From Bacteroidota bacterium (GTDB lineage Bacteria; Bacteroidota; Bacteroidia; AKYH767-A; 2013-40CM-41-45), in the NCBI GenBank assembly GCA_016721305.1, contig JADKIH010000014.1, positions 34,566 through 98,565 on the forward strand: a stretch of DNA of 64,000 nucleotides, read 5' to 3'. Within the stretch, counting starts at the first letter, position 1. Every line of letters begins with the position of its first letter. This document shows positions 17,229-27,232 of the stretch, in pieces. The notes under the pieces were generated by a model that was not told the DNA's origin, searched no databases, and was given only the letters and a program-made list of their open reading frames with translations. The translations under genes and the position numbers were made by a program.

Positions 17229-17696
17229 ATGCGTAAGTCGAAACCCAAAAAGAGAATCTTGTTACCTGATCCAAAATTCAATGATACGCTTGTAACGCGT
17301 TTCGTGAACAACATGATGTATGGTGGTAATAAGAGTACAGCCTATGGTATTTTTTATGCAGCCATCAACCGTGTCGAAGAGAAGACTAAAGAAAACGGAT
17401 TGGATGTATGGAAAAAAGCAATGACCAATGTAATGCCTACAGTTGAAGTAAAGAGCCGTCGTGTTGGTGGTGCTACATTCCAGATTCCATCTGAAATTCG
17501 TGCTGACCGTCGTATCGCTCTTACAATTAAATGGCTTATCTCTTACTCACGTGGCCGTAACGAGAAATCAATGGCTGAGAAGTTAGCAGGTGAAATCATC
17601 GCTGCTTCAAAAAGCGAAGGTGCAGCAGTGAAGAAAAAAGAAGATACACACCGTATGGCTGAAGCGAACAAAGCGTTCTCACACTTCAGAGCATAA
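17229..17696 (+). CDS. rpsG: 30S ribosomal protein S7 (uS7)
   Basis: 155 residues, normal length. Primary 16S rRNA binder at the head of the 30S subunit; the N-terminal basic tail and the VGGATFQIP(S)EIR segment are typical. It sits between rpsL and fusA as in other str operons. Confidence 0.97.
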   Translation: MRKSKPKKRILLPDPKFNDTLVTRFVNNMMYGGNKSTAYGIFYAAINRVEEKTKENGLDVWKKAMTNVMPTVEVKSRRVGGATFQIPSEIRADRRIALTIKWLISYSRGRNEKSMAEKLAGEIIAASKSEGAAVKKKEDTHRMAEANKAFSHFRA

Positions 17697-17954
17697 TTAA
17701 AAAGAAAATAGTCCGCCGATGGCGGGCAAAAGAGTGCCGGATGAATAGCAGAAAACTTTAGTCCGGAAATTAAACCAAGTAACAAGTAGTTCTTTCTTTT
17801 ACAGATAACCACTGACTTGCCGCAGTCACCGAGCAAGGAAATAAACCGGATAACTGAATGAGCCGTGCAAACGGACGACGAATACAAAGTCATTCAAAGT
17901 GTCCAGTTATCGCGAAAAGAAAACTATCGTTATGATTAACGGAAAACTAATCAA
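17697..17954 (+). promoter_or_regulatory. Long 258-base gap in the str operon with a small hairpin
   Basis: No gene is seen here. A GTCCGCC-GAT-GGCGGGC stem-loop lies at 17711-17727, just after rpsG. Gaps elsewhere in the superoperon are mostly 10-70 bases, so this one could hold a leader or internal promoter for fusA. I see no TAnnTTTG match, so no specific element is proposed. Confidence 0.35.
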
Positions 17955-20081
17955 ATGTCAAAAGAATTAATACATACTCGCAACATTGGTATCTCTGCTC
18001 ACATTGATGCAGGAAAGACTACCACTACTGAGCGTATCCTGTACTACACAGGAAAGGTTCACAAGATTGGTGAAGTACACGAAGGTGCTGCTACTATGGA
18101 CTGGATGGTTCAGGAGCAGGAGCGTGGTATTACAATTACTTCTGCCGCTACAACTACTTATTGGAATTACGATAGTGAAACTTACAAGGTCAATATCATT
18201 GACACTCCCGGTCACGTTGACTTTACCGTTGAGGTAGAGCGTTCATTGCGTGTATTGGATGGTGCCGTTGCACTTTTCTGTGCAGTGGGTGGTGTTGAGC
18301 CGCAGTCTGAAACCGTATGGCGTCAGATGAATAAATATCACGTACCACGTATTGGTTTCGTGAACAAAATGGACCGTGCAGGTGCTAACTTCTTAGCTGT
18401 TGTTCAACAGGTAAAAGAGCGTCTTCATGGAAATCCTGTTCCCCTGCAATTACCTATTGGTGCCGAAGATATGTTCAAAGGTGTAGTCGACCTGATCACT
18501 AATAAAGCGATCATCTGGCACGACGAAACCAAAGGTGCTACATTCGATGAAGTTCCTATTCCTGCAGATATGATCGCTGATGTAAATCACTGGCGTGCTA
18601 ATCTGGTTGAAGCAGTTGCTGAATTCGATGATCACCTGATGGAGAAATTCTTCGAAGATCCGAACAGTATCACAGTTGATGAGCTTCGTAACGCGATCCG
18701 TAAAGCGGTATTGGCAATGAAGATCACTCCGCTTCTGTGTGGTTCTGCTTTCAAAAATAAAGGTGTACAAGCGATGTTGGATGCAGTTATTCAATACCTG
18801 CCTTCTCCGCACGATGTACCTTCAATCACCGGAATCAACCCTGATAACGATAAAGAAGAAACTCGTAAAGCAGATGCGAAAGAAAAATTTGCAGCTCTTG
18901 CGTTTAAGATCATGACGGATCCTTTCGTAGGACGTCTGGCCTTCTTCCGTGTGTATTCAGGTCGCTTAGATGCCGGTACATATGTGCTTAATGCACGTTC
19001 AGGTAAAAACGAGCGTATCTCTCGTATCATCCGTATGCATGCCAACAAACAAGCTCCGATCGATTTTATCGAAGCAGGTGATATTGGTGCAGCGGTTGGT
19101 TTCAAAGAAATCAAAACAGGAGACACACTTTGTGATCCTGCAGCTCCGATCGTTCTTGAGTCAATGTCATTCCCTGCACCGGTTATCGGTTTAGCGATTG
19201 AGCCTAAGACTCAGGCCGACGTAGATAAATTAGGTATGGCGCTTGCGAAATTGGCTGAAGAAGATCCTACATTCCGTGTAAACACAGATGAGGATACAGG
19301 TCAGACAGTAATCAGCGGTATGGGTGAGCTTCACCTTGAAATTATCGTTGACCGTTTACGTCGTGAATTTAAAGTTGAATGTAACCAGGGTGCTCCTCAG
19401 GTTAACTATAAAGAGGCTCTCTTTGCGAAAGCTTCTCACCGTGAAGTTTACAAGAAACAAACAGGTGGTCGTGGTAAGTTTGCCGACATCCAGTTTGAAA
19501 TCGGACCTGCAGATGCTGAATGGCTTGAAAAAGGTCATACCGGTCTTCAGTTCGTAAACGAAATCACCGGTGGTTCAATTCCACGTGAATTTATCCCTTC
19601 AGTTCAGAAAGGTTTTGATGCTGCAATGCACACCGGTGTATTGGCAGGTTATCAGATCGAAACGATGAAAGTTCGTTTGTTCGACGGTTCATTCCACGCA
19701 GTCGATTCAGATGCCTTATCATTCGAAATCTGTGCGAAGATTGGTTTCCGTGAGGCAGCTCCGAAAGCGAAAGCAGTATTGCTCGAGCCAATCATGAAAG
19801 TAGAAGTAGTAACTCCGGATTTATACATGGGAGATGTAATGGGTGACTTGAACAAACGTCGCGGACATCTTGAAGGTATGGATACCCGTGCAGGTGCTCA
19901 GGTTATCAAAGCGAAAGTTCCATTATCAGAAATGTTTGGTTATGTAACAACGCTTCGTACGATTACTTCAGGCCGTGCATCTTCTACGATGGAATTCTCT
20001 CACTATTCTGAGTGTCCACGTTCATTGGCAGAAGAAGTAATTGCTAAAGCAAAAGGAAAAGCAAAAGCAGAAAACGCATAA
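17955..20081 (+). CDS. fusA: Elongation factor G
   Basis: 708 residues. GTPase that drives translocation. The G1 motif AHIDAGKTTTTER, G3 DTPGHVDF and G4 NKMDR are intact, followed by domains II-V. The str operon here lacks tuf, as usual in Bacteroidota; rpsJ follows 40 bases downstream, joining the str and S10 clusters. Confidence 0.98.
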   Translation: MSKELIHTRNIGISAHIDAGKTTTTERILYYTGKVHKIGEVHEGAATMDWMVQEQERGITITSAATTTYWNYDSETYKVNIIDTPGHVDFTVEVERSLRVLDGAVALFCAVGGVEPQSETVWRQMNKYHVPRIGFVNKMDRAGANFLAVVQQVKERLHGNPVPLQLPIGAEDMFKGVVDLITNKAIIWHDETKGATFDEVPIPADMIADVNHWRANLVEAVAEFDDHLMEKFFEDPNSITVDELRNAIRKAVLAMKITPLLCGSAFKNKGVQAMLDAVIQYLPSPHDVPSITGINPDNDKEETRKADAKEKFAALAFKIMTDPFVGRLAFFRVYSGRLDAGTYVLNARSGKNERISRIIRMHANKQAPIDFIEAGDIGAAVGFKEIKTGDTLCDPAAPIVLESMSFPAPVIGLAIEPKTQADVDKLGMALAKLAEEDPTFRVNTDEDTGQTVISGMGELHLEIIVDRLRREFKVECNQGAPQVNYKEALFAKASHREVYKKQTGGRGKFADIQFEIGPADAEWLEKGHTGLQFVNEITGGSIPREFIPSVQKGFDAAMHTGVLAGYQIETMKVRLFDGSFHAVDSDALSFEICAKIGFREAAPKAKAVLLEPIMKVEVVTPDLYMGDVMGDLNKRRGHLEGMDTRAGAQVIKAKVPLSEMFGYVTTLRTITSGRASSTMEFSHYSECPRSLAEEVIAKAKGKAKAENA

Positions 20082-20121
20082 TCAGAAAATTCGAGTACAA
20101 AAAAATAAACGTTCTTTCATC

Positions 20122-20430
20122 ATGTCTCAGCGAATCCGCATCAAATTAAAATCATACGATCATAATCTGGTTGACAAGTCAGCCGAGAAGATTGTAAAAA
20201 CTGTGAAGATCACAGGTGCTGTAGTTAATGGACCAATTCCACTGCCGACAGACAAGAAAATCTTCACTGTGCTTCGTTCACCGCACGTGAATAAAAAAGC
20301 ACGCGAGCAGTTCCAACTTTGTTCTTACAAACGTCTGCTCGACATCTACAACTCTTCAGCAAAAACTGTAGATGCGCTGATGAAACTTGAATTACCAAGT
20401 GGAGTGGAAGTTGAAATTAAAGCATCATAA
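20122..20430 (+). CDS. rpsJ: 30S ribosomal protein S10 (uS10)
   Basis: 102 residues from the ATG at 20122 (MSQRIRIKLKSYDHN); upstream in-frame codons overlap fusA and are not part of the protein. Head protein of the 30S subunit and, as NusE, an antitermination factor. Confidence 0.97.
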   Translation: MSQRIRIKLKSYDHNLVDKSAEKIVKTVKITGAVVNGPIPLPTDKKIFTVLRSPHVNKKAREQFQLCSYKRLLDIYNSSAKTVDALMKLELPSGVEVEIKAS

Positions 20431-20500
20431 ACTGAATAACGAATTCAAAAGTGAACGTTTGGGATAAAAGCCAAACCTCTGACTAAAAAAAAATAAAACA

Positions 20501-21118
20501 ATGTCTGGAATTATCGGAAAGAAAATCGGAATGACAAGCGTGTTCGCCGGCGATGGGAAATACATCCCTTGCACAGTGATCCTTGCCGGACCGTGCGTGG
20601 TAAGCCAGGTTCGTACCAAAGAAATCGATGGTTACGAAGCCGTACAGCTTGCATTCGACGACAAAAAAGAAAAACATTCAACAGCGGCTCAGATCGGTCA
20701 CTTCAAGAAAGTGGGCACTGCAGCAAAACGCAAAATTGCTGAGTTCAGAGAGTTTCCTGAAATGCCGGCATTAGGTTCAGAAGTGAAAGTAGACCTGTTT
20801 ACTGAAGGAGAGTTCGTGAATGTAATCGGAACTTCAAAAGGTAAAGGTTTTCAGGGTGTCGTTCGTCGTCACCACTTCAGTGGAGTAGGTATGCAGACTC
20901 ACGGTCAGCACAACCGTCTTCGTGCACCGGGTTCATTGGGTGCATCTTCGGATCCATCACGCGTTATGCCGGGTATGCGCATGGGCGGACATATGGGTCA
21001 CACCCGTATTAAAATCCAAAACTTGGAAGTAGTAAAAGTGATCGCAGATCAGAACCTTATAGTAATTAAAGGTTGTGTTCCGGGCGCTAAAGGTTCATAT
21101 GTAATTGTAGAGAAATAA
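20501..21118 (+). CDS. rplC: 50S ribosomal protein L3 (uL3)
   Basis: 205 residues. Early-assembly 23S rRNA binder near the peptidyl transferase centre; the GKGFQGVVRRH loop with the methylatable Gln region (HGQHNRLRAPGS) is present. Two bases separate it from rplD. Confidence 0.97.
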   Translation: MSGIIGKKIGMTSVFAGDGKYIPCTVILAGPCVVSQVRTKEIDGYEAVQLAFDDKKEKHSTAAQIGHFKKVGTAAKRKIAEFREFPEMPALGSEVKVDLFTEGEFVNVIGTSKGKGFQGVVRRHHFSGVGMQTHGQHNRLRAPGSLGASSDPSRVMPGMRMGGHMGHTRIKIQNLEVVKVIADQNLIVIKGCVPGAKGSYVIVEK

Positions 21119-21120
21119 TC

Positions 21121-21753
21121 ATGGAAGTAGCTATCGTAAATACATCCGGTAAAGAAACCGGCAAGAAGGTAAAGCTCGATCAGAGCATCTTCGGTATCGA
21201 GCCAAACGATCATGCGATCTACCTCGATGTAAAGCAATTCCTCGCTAATCAGCGTCAGGGAACGCATAAGTCAAAAGAGCGCGCAGAAATTGCACGTACA
21301 ACTAAAAAGTTGAAGCGTCAGAAAGGAACCGGCGGAGCCCGTTCAGGTTCTATGAAATCGCCTCTTTATGTAGGTGGTGGTCGTGCTTTCGGTCCTCGTC
21401 CGCGTGACTATTCATTCAAACTGAATAAGAAGTTGAAACACCTGGCTTGTTTGTCAGCTCTGACATACAAAGCAAAGGATAAACATATCATGGTTCTTGA
21501 GAACTTCAGTATGGATGCTCCTAAGACGAGCAACTATGCAAGCATTTTGAAAAACCTGAATCTTTCTGACAAGAAAGTTCTGGTAGTTCTTCCGGCACAC
21601 GATAAGAATATCTATTTGTCAGGTCGTAATCTTGAGCGCAACAAAATCACTACTGCAGCAGAATTGAATACCTATGATATTCTCAACGCACAATCGCTCG
21701 TGCTCGTTGAAGGTTCTGTTCAAGTATTAGAAACTAGATTCTTAGCAAAATGA
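21121..21753 (+). CDS. rplD: 50S ribosomal protein L4 (uL4)
   Basis: 210 residues. The long exit-tunnel loop (RQKGTGGARSGS..GGGRAFGPRPRDY) is intact. In some bacteria L4 represses its own operon; nothing here shows that. Its stop overlaps the rplW start by four bases (ATGA). Confidence 0.97.
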   Translation: MEVAIVNTSGKETGKKVKLDQSIFGIEPNDHAIYLDVKQFLANQRQGTHKSKERAEIARTTKKLKRQKGTGGARSGSMKSPLYVGGGRAFGPRPRDYSFKLNKKLKHLACLSALTYKAKDKHIMVLENFSMDAPKTSNYASILKNLNLSDKKVLVVLPAHDKNIYLSGRNLERNKITTAAELNTYDILNAQSLVLVEGSVQVLETRFLAK

Positions 21754-22040
21754 GTATCCTGAAGAAACCTCTCATCACTGAGAAGATGACCAAAGCCGGT
21801 GAAAAGCTGGGTCACTACGGTTTTATTGTTGACCGCAAGGCCAATAAAATCGAAATCAAGCAGGCGATCGAAAAGATGTACAATGTCACAGTTGACAGTG
21901 TAAATACAATGGTCGTTCCCGGAAAAGCAAAGACACGTTACACTAAAACAGGTGTGACATCCGGCACCACAGGGTCTTATAAAAAGGCAGTTGTCACCCT
22001 GAAGAAAGGTGAAACAATTGACTTCTACAGTAACATTTAA
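21750..22040 (+). CDS. rplW: 50S ribosomal protein L23 (uL23)
   Basis: 96 residues. Lies at the tunnel exit and docks trigger factor and SRP. KPLITEKMT is the family N-terminus. Translationally coupled to rplD through an ATGA overlap; 12 bases before rplB. Confidence 0.96.
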   Translation: MSILKKPLITEKMTKAGEKLGHYGFIVDRKANKIEIKQAIEKMYNVTVDSVNTMVVPGKAKTRYTKTGVTSGTTGSYKKAVVTLKKGETIDFYSNI

Positions 22041-22052
22041 TCTACAGAAGAA

Positions 22053-22874
<822 letters not shown>

Positions 22875-22926
22875 AGTATAAAGCCGGAATGACAAAGTAA
22901 GTCAGGAGGCAATAAATAAAACAACA

Positions 22927-23199
22927 ATGGCTCGTTCACTCAAAAAAGGTCCATACATCGCTCACCACCTTCTAAAGAAGGTTGAAAAGATGACTGAAAG
23001 CAAAAAGAAAACTGCGATCAAAACCTGGTCACGTTCTTCAATGATTGCTCCGGATTTCGTAGGTCATACTTTCGCAGTGCACAATGGAAATAAATTCATT
23101 CCTGTTTACGTAACTGAAAACATGGTTGGTCACAAATTAGGTGAATTTGCACCTACACGTACATTCCGTGGTCACAGTGGTAATCGTCAAGACAAATAA
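22927..23199 (+). CDS. rpsS: 30S ribosomal protein S19 (uS19)
   Basis: 90 residues. Head protein near the A site; RSLKKGPYI at the start and the IPVYVTENMVGHKLGEF..TRTFRGH stretch are diagnostic. Confidence 0.97.
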   Translation: MARSLKKGPYIAHHLLKKVEKMTESKKKTAIKTWSRSSMIAPDFVGHTFAVHNGNKFIPVYVTENMVGHKLGEFAPTRTFRGHSGNRQDK

Positions 23200-23216
23200 T
23201 AACATTTAACTAAGTC

Positions 23217-23656
23217 ATGGGAGTCAGAAAAAGATTAGCGGCTGAAAAACGCAAAGAGATATTGAAGACAACAGCCATTGCGCGCAATGTAGCTGTTCCG
23301 ACATCACCACGTAAAACACGTGTTGTGTCTGACCTTATTCGCGGCATGGAAGTAATGAAGGCATTGAACATTCTTCACTACAATGCCAAAGCACCGGCAG
23401 CTCGCCTGGAAAAACTTCTTCAGTCTGCAATTAACAACTGGGAAACTAAAACGGTGAGAAAATCGACGAAGGTACAGTGTACGTAAAGACTGTAGCTGTC
23501 GACAGCGGAAGAATGCTGAAGCGTCTTCGTCCGGCTCCACAAGGTCGTGGTTACCGCGTTCGTAAGCGTTCAAATCACGTAACGATTGTTCTCGACAAGA
23601 TTTCAAATCGTGCACCGAAAAAAAGCAAAGCAGCAGCAGCTGAAACAACAAAATAA
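23217..23656 (+). CDS. rplV: 50S ribosomal protein L22 (uL22), one-base frameshift
   Basis: The first frame ends at 23486 after NNWETK; restoring one A in the run at 23448-23451 gives NNWETKNGEKIDEGTVYVKT and continues through GRMLKRLRPAPQGRGYRVRKR, the tunnel-lining loop, to a TAA at 23654-23656 (146 residues). A cell cannot lose L22, so the break is almost certainly an assembly error. The C-terminus ends in a short Lys/Ala-rich tail. Confidence 0.93.
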
Positions 23657-23683
23657 GCATTACCAACCTAACTCATAAATTTC

Positions 23684-23698
23684 GTCCGCTACGGCGGA
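23684..23698 (+). other. Small hairpin between rplV and rpsC
   Basis: TCCGC-TACG-GCGGA, similar in sequence to the hairpin after rpsG (17711-17727). A third small stem-loop, GTGGTT/AACCAC, lies between rpsQ and rplN at 25563-25579. No T run follows any of them. Role unknown. Confidence 0.4.
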
Positions 23699-23714
23699 TA
23701 CAAATAAAAATACG

Positions 23715-24563
23715 ATGGGACAAAAAGCTAACCCGATAGGAAACAGACTTGGAATCATCAGAGGATGGGACTCCAACTGGTATGGCGGTAAGAATTACGC
23801 CGACAAACTGGTTGAGGACGAAAAGATCCGCAAATACCTCATGGCACGTCTTGCAAAAGGCGGAGTATCAAAAATCGTCATCGAGCGTACTTTGAAACTG
23901 GTTACAGTGACAGTTCATACTGCACGTCCGGGTATTGTTATCGGAAAAGGCGGACAAGAAGTGGATAAGCTGAAAGAAGAATTAAAGAAGCTTACCAAGA
24001 AAGATATTCAAATCAACATTTTCGAGATTAAACGTCCGGAATTAGATGCACAATTAGTAGGCGATGGTATCGCTCGTCAGATTGAAGCTCGTATTTCTTT
24101 CCGTCGTGCAGCGAAGATGGCGATTGCTTCGACCATGCGTATGGGAGCTGAAGGAATTCGTGTCATGGTAGCAGGCCGTTTAGGTGGTGCGGAAATGGCA
24201 CGTACAGAACAATACAAAGATGGACGCGTTCCTCTTCATACATTCCGTGCCGATATCGATTTCGCGATTTCAGAAGCTCAAACGAGCTATGGTAAAATTG
24301 GAATCAAGGTTTGGGTTTGTAAGGGAGAAGTATATGGAAAGCGTGATCTTTCTCCAAACATTGGCTCAGCAGCAACGGCAACTGCCGGTGTGAAAGGCGG
24401 AAACTTCGGAGCACCTGCACGTGGCGATCGTGGTAACGATCGTGGCGGAAGAGGCGGACGTGGTGGTCGTGGTGGTCAAGGTGGTCAGGGCGGCGGTGGT
24501 AACCGTGGCGGACAAGGCGGCGGCAACCGTGGTGGTGGCAACCGTGGAGGAAATAAAGCATAA
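23715..24563 (+). CDS. rpsC: 30S ribosomal protein S3 (uS3) with a Gly/Arg-rich tail
   Basis: 282 residues. Mature S3 with the KH domain (GIVIGKGGQEVDKLK) and the C-terminal domain ends near residue 225. The remaining 55 or so residues are Gly, Arg, Asn, Gln and Asp in RGG-like repeats (GGRGGRGGRGGQGG type). S3 is part of the mRNA entry helicase; a disordered basic tail at that site could contact mRNA. Tails on S3 occur in Bacteroidota, but this one is long. Confidence 0.96.
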   Translation: MGQKANPIGNRLGIIRGWDSNWYGGKNYADKLVEDEKIRKYLMARLAKGGVSKIVIERTLKLVTVTVHTARPGIVIGKGGQEVDKLKEELKKLTKKDIQINIFEIKRPELDAQLVGDGIARQIEARISFRRAAKMAIASTMRMGAEGIRVMVAGRLGGAEMARTEQYKDGRVPLHTFRADIDFAISEAQTSYGKIGIKVWVCKGEVYGKRDLSPNIGSAATATAGVKGGNFGAPARGDRGNDRGGRGGRGGRGGQGGQGGGGNRGGQGGGNRGGGNRGGNKA

Positions 24564-24602
24564 TTAACGAGTATCATAATCAGAATAAAATCACTGTAGA
24601 TC

Positions 24603-25025
24603 ATGTTACAGCCGAAGAAAACGAAATTCAGAAAACAACATAAAATGGTTCCGAAAGGAAATGCAACCCGTGGACACGAACTGTCATTCGGATCATTCGG
24701 AATCAAATCACTCGAGACCGGCTGGTTGCCAAGCAAGCAGATCGAAGCAGCCCGTGTAGCGGTAACCCGTTATATGAAACGTGAAGGTCAGATTTGGGTG
24801 CGTATTTTCCCTGACAAACCAATTACTCGTAAACCTGCAGAGGTACGTATGGGTAAAGGAAAAGGTAACCCTGAGTTCTGGGTAGCTGTTGTGAAACCGG
24901 GAACTATCATCTTCGAAGCAGAAGGTGTACCTGAAAACATCGCACGCGAAGCACTTCGTTTGGCGGCTCAGAAATTATCAGTGAATACTAAATTCATCAT
25001 GCGTCGCGATTACAGTGCTCAATAA
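24603..25025 (+). CDS. rplP: 50S ribosomal protein L16 (uL16)
   Basis: 140 residues. Organises the A-site tRNA region of the large subunit. MLQPKKTKFRKQHKM and the KPAEVRMGKGKG loop are diagnostic. Confidence 0.97.
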   Translation: MLQPKKTKFRKQHKMVPKGNATRGHELSFGSFGIKSLETGWLPSKQIEAARVAVTRYMKREGQIWVRIFPDKPITRKPAEVRMGKGKGNPEFWVAVVKPGTIIFEAEGVPENIAREALRLAAQKLSVNTKFIMRRDYSAQ

Positions 25026-25060
25026 TTCGCACCATACGTGAATAACTAAAAAGGAAAGCA

Positions 25061-25267
25061 ATGAAAAAAGAAGATATCAGAGAATTGACTACAGACGAAC
25101 TTCGTCTCCGCCTGGAAGAAGAGAAGGCAATGTATCAGAAACTGAAAATGAATCACGCGGTATCTCCGATTGAGAATCCGATGAAAATTCGTGCCACTCG
25201 TCGCGGCATTGCGATGATTCATACTGAACTCACGAAACGTGCGAGTGCAGATCAAACAACAAAATAA
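25061..25267 (+). CDS. rpmC: 50S ribosomal protein L29 (uL29)
   Basis: 68 residues, two-helix protein at the tunnel exit. ELTTDELRLRLEEEK at the start and IRATRRGIAMIHTEL at the end are typical. In its usual place between rplP and rpsQ. Confidence 0.95.
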   Translation: MKKEDIRELTTDELRLRLEEEKAMYQKLKMNHAVSPIENPMKIRATRRGIAMIHTELTKRASADQTTK

Positions 25268-25282
25268 GCGGTAATTAACACC

Positions 25283-25555
25283 ATGGAAAATAAAACAACA
25301 GAAACTCGCGGATTGCGCAAGGAACGTACCGGTGTAGTGGTCAGCAACAAAATGAACAAGAGTATTGTCGTTGCTGTAGAACGTAAAGTGAAGCACGGTA
25401 AGTATGGTAAATTTATCAAGAAGACTACCAAATTCATGGCTCATGACGAGAAGAATGAATCAGGTATCGGTGATCTTGTTTTAATTACTGAAACACGTCC
25501 GCTCTCTAAGTCAAAAAACTGGAGAATGACTAAGGTCATTGAAAAAGCAAAATAA
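25283..25555 (+). CDS. rpsQ: 30S ribosomal protein S17 (uS17)
   Basis: 90 residues. Early-binding OB-fold protein. LRKERTGVVVSNKMNKSIVV and ETRPLSKSKNWR are family motifs. Confidence 0.96.
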   Translation: MENKTTETRGLRKERTGVVVSNKMNKSIVVAVERKVKHGKYGKFIKKTTKFMAHDEKNESGIGDLVLITETRPLSKSKNWRMTKVIEKAK

Positions 25556-25610
25556 TTTTCCGGTGGTTTTACCAACCACTACATCGATAAACGAATAACA
25601 ATCAGAAGAG

Positions 25611-25979
25611 ATGATACAGCAAGAATCCAGATGCGTAGTAGCCGACAACAGTGGAGCCAAAGAAGTTCTTTGTATCCGCGTGTTAGGCGGAACGCGTAAA
25701 AAATATGCGAGCTTAGGCGACAAAGTAGTCGTAACTGTTAAGCATGCGCTTCCATCCGGTAACGTGAAAAAAGGTACCGTTTCAAAAGCAGTGGTCGTAC
25801 GTACCAAGAAAGAAGTAAAACGCGCCGACGGTTCTTACATCCGTTTCGACGACAATGCAGTGGTGCTTCTGACAGCAACTGACGAATTACGTGGTACACG
25901 TATTTTCGGACCGGTAGCACGTGAGCTTCGTGAGAAGCAATTCATGAAGATTGTTTCATTAGCTCCTGAAGTACTTTAA
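25611..25979 (+). CDS. rplN: 50S ribosomal protein L14 (uL14)
   Basis: 122 residues. Subunit-interface protein; MIQQESRCVVADNSGAKE and the GTRIFGPVARELR stretch are diagnostic. Confidence 0.97.
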   Translation: MIQQESRCVVADNSGAKEVLCIRVLGGTRKKYASLGDKVVVTVKHALPSGNVKKGTVSKAVVVRTKKEVKRADGSYIRFDDNAVVLLTATDELRGTRIFGPVARELREKQFMKIVSLAPEVL

Positions 25980-26006
25980 TAAAAACCGATTAATAGTTCC
26001 TTTACA

Positions 26007-26342
26007 ATGGAAAGAAAATATAACAAACAACCGAAACTGAATCTGCGCAAGGGCGACATCGTGAAGGTGATTGCAGGCGATTCAAAAGGCTCACAGGGAC
26101 GTGTCCTGGAAGTGATCCAGAAAGACCGCAGAGTTTTAGTGGAAGGTGTTAACATGGTGAGCAAGCATACCAAGCCGAATGCGAAGAATACGCAAGGTGG
26201 TATCGTAAAAAAAGAAGCTCCAATCCACATTTCAAATGTGATGCTGATCGACGGAAAAGGTAAATCTACTCGTGTAGGTTATCAGGAAGTTGACGGTAAA
26301 CTGGTTCGTTACTCTAAAAAATCTAAGGAGGTAATAAAATAA
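26007..26342 (+). CDS. rplX: 50S ribosomal protein L24 (uL24)
   Basis: 111 residues. KOW domain (KGDIVKVIAGDSKGSQGRV) that starts large-subunit assembly. Its TAA shares a base with the rplE ATG (TAATG). Confidence 0.96.
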   Translation: MERKYNKQPKLNLRKGDIVKVIAGDSKGSQGRVLEVIQKDRRVLVEGVNMVSKHTKPNAKNTQGGIVKKEAPIHISNVMLIDGKGKSTRVGYQEVDGKLVRYSKKSKEVIK

Positions 26343-26893
26343 TGGCATACGTTCCGAGATTAAAAGACAAGTACAAACAAGAAGTTGTACCTGCTCTTGC
26401 AAAGAAATTCAACTACAAAAGCTCGATGCAGGTTCCACGTCTGCTCAAGATTTGTGTAAATCAGGGTGTGGGTGATGCGGTTAGCGATAAGAAACTTATC
26501 GATTCTGCAATTGCCGAAATGACACTCATTACAGGACAAAAACCTGTATCAACCAAGTCGAAAAAAGATATTTCGAACTTCAAGCTTCGTGTGAATGTTC
26601 CGGTAGGAGTACGTGTTACTCTTCGCGATGTGAACATGTACGAGTTCCTAGATCGTTTGATCTCGGTATCTCTGCCACGTATCCGTGACTTCCGCGGTAT
26701 TAACGCAAAAGGTTTCGATGGTAATGGAAACTATACACTCGGTGTAACTGAGCAAATCATTTTCCCTGAAATCGACATCGACAAGGTAAATAAGATCACA
26801 GGTATGGATATCACTTTTGTTACGTCTGCGAAGACTGACGAAGAGGCGATGGAACTCCTGAAAGAATTCGGTTTACCGTTCAAAACAAATTAA
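26342..26893 (+). CDS. rplE: 50S ribosomal protein L5 (uL5)
   Basis: 183 residues. Central protuberance protein binding 5S rRNA. Motifs QVPRLLKICVNQGVGDA and RDFRGINAKGFDGNGNY are present. Confidence 0.97.
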   Translation: MAYVPRLKDKYKQEVVPALAKKFNYKSSMQVPRLLKICVNQGVGDAVSDKKLIDSAIAEMTLITGQKPVSTKSKKDISNFKLRVNVPVGVRVTLRDVNMYEFLDRLISVSLPRIRDFRGINAKGFDGNGNYTLGVTEQIIFPEIDIDKVNKITGMDITFVTSAKTDEEAMELLKEFGLPFKTN

Positions 26894-26920
26894 TCATCCA
26901 GCAAAAGAAAATATCTACTC

Positions 26921-27192
26921 ATGGCAAAAAAGAATCAATGAAGGCAAGAGAAGTAAAACGCGCACGTTTATCTGCACGTTATGCTGAGAAACGCGCAGCC
27001 CTCAAAGCTGCAGGCGATTATGAAGCACTTGACAAACTTCCGAAAAATGCCTCACCGGTCCGCAAACACAATCGTTGCAAACTGACCGGTCGTCCGCGCG
27101 GTTACATGCGTACGTTCGGGATATCACGTAACGTGTTCCGTTTAATGGCCCTCAATGGTAAAATTCCGGGCGTAACCAAAGCCAGCTGGTAA
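26921..27192 (+). CDS. rpsN: 30S ribosomal protein S14 (uS14), one-base frameshift at the start
   Basis: The open frame starts only at 26938 (MKAREVKRARL), but the normal S14 start is at 26921: ATG GCA AAA then a run of A. Adding one A to the six-A run at 26926-26931 gives MAKKESMKAREV and 90 residues. It lacks the zinc-binding CxxC motifs, so this is the zinc-independent long form. Confidence 0.93.
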
Positions 27193-27232
27193 TCAATAAA
27201 AAAGAAACAAGGACAAGTTTAAAGTTAGAACA

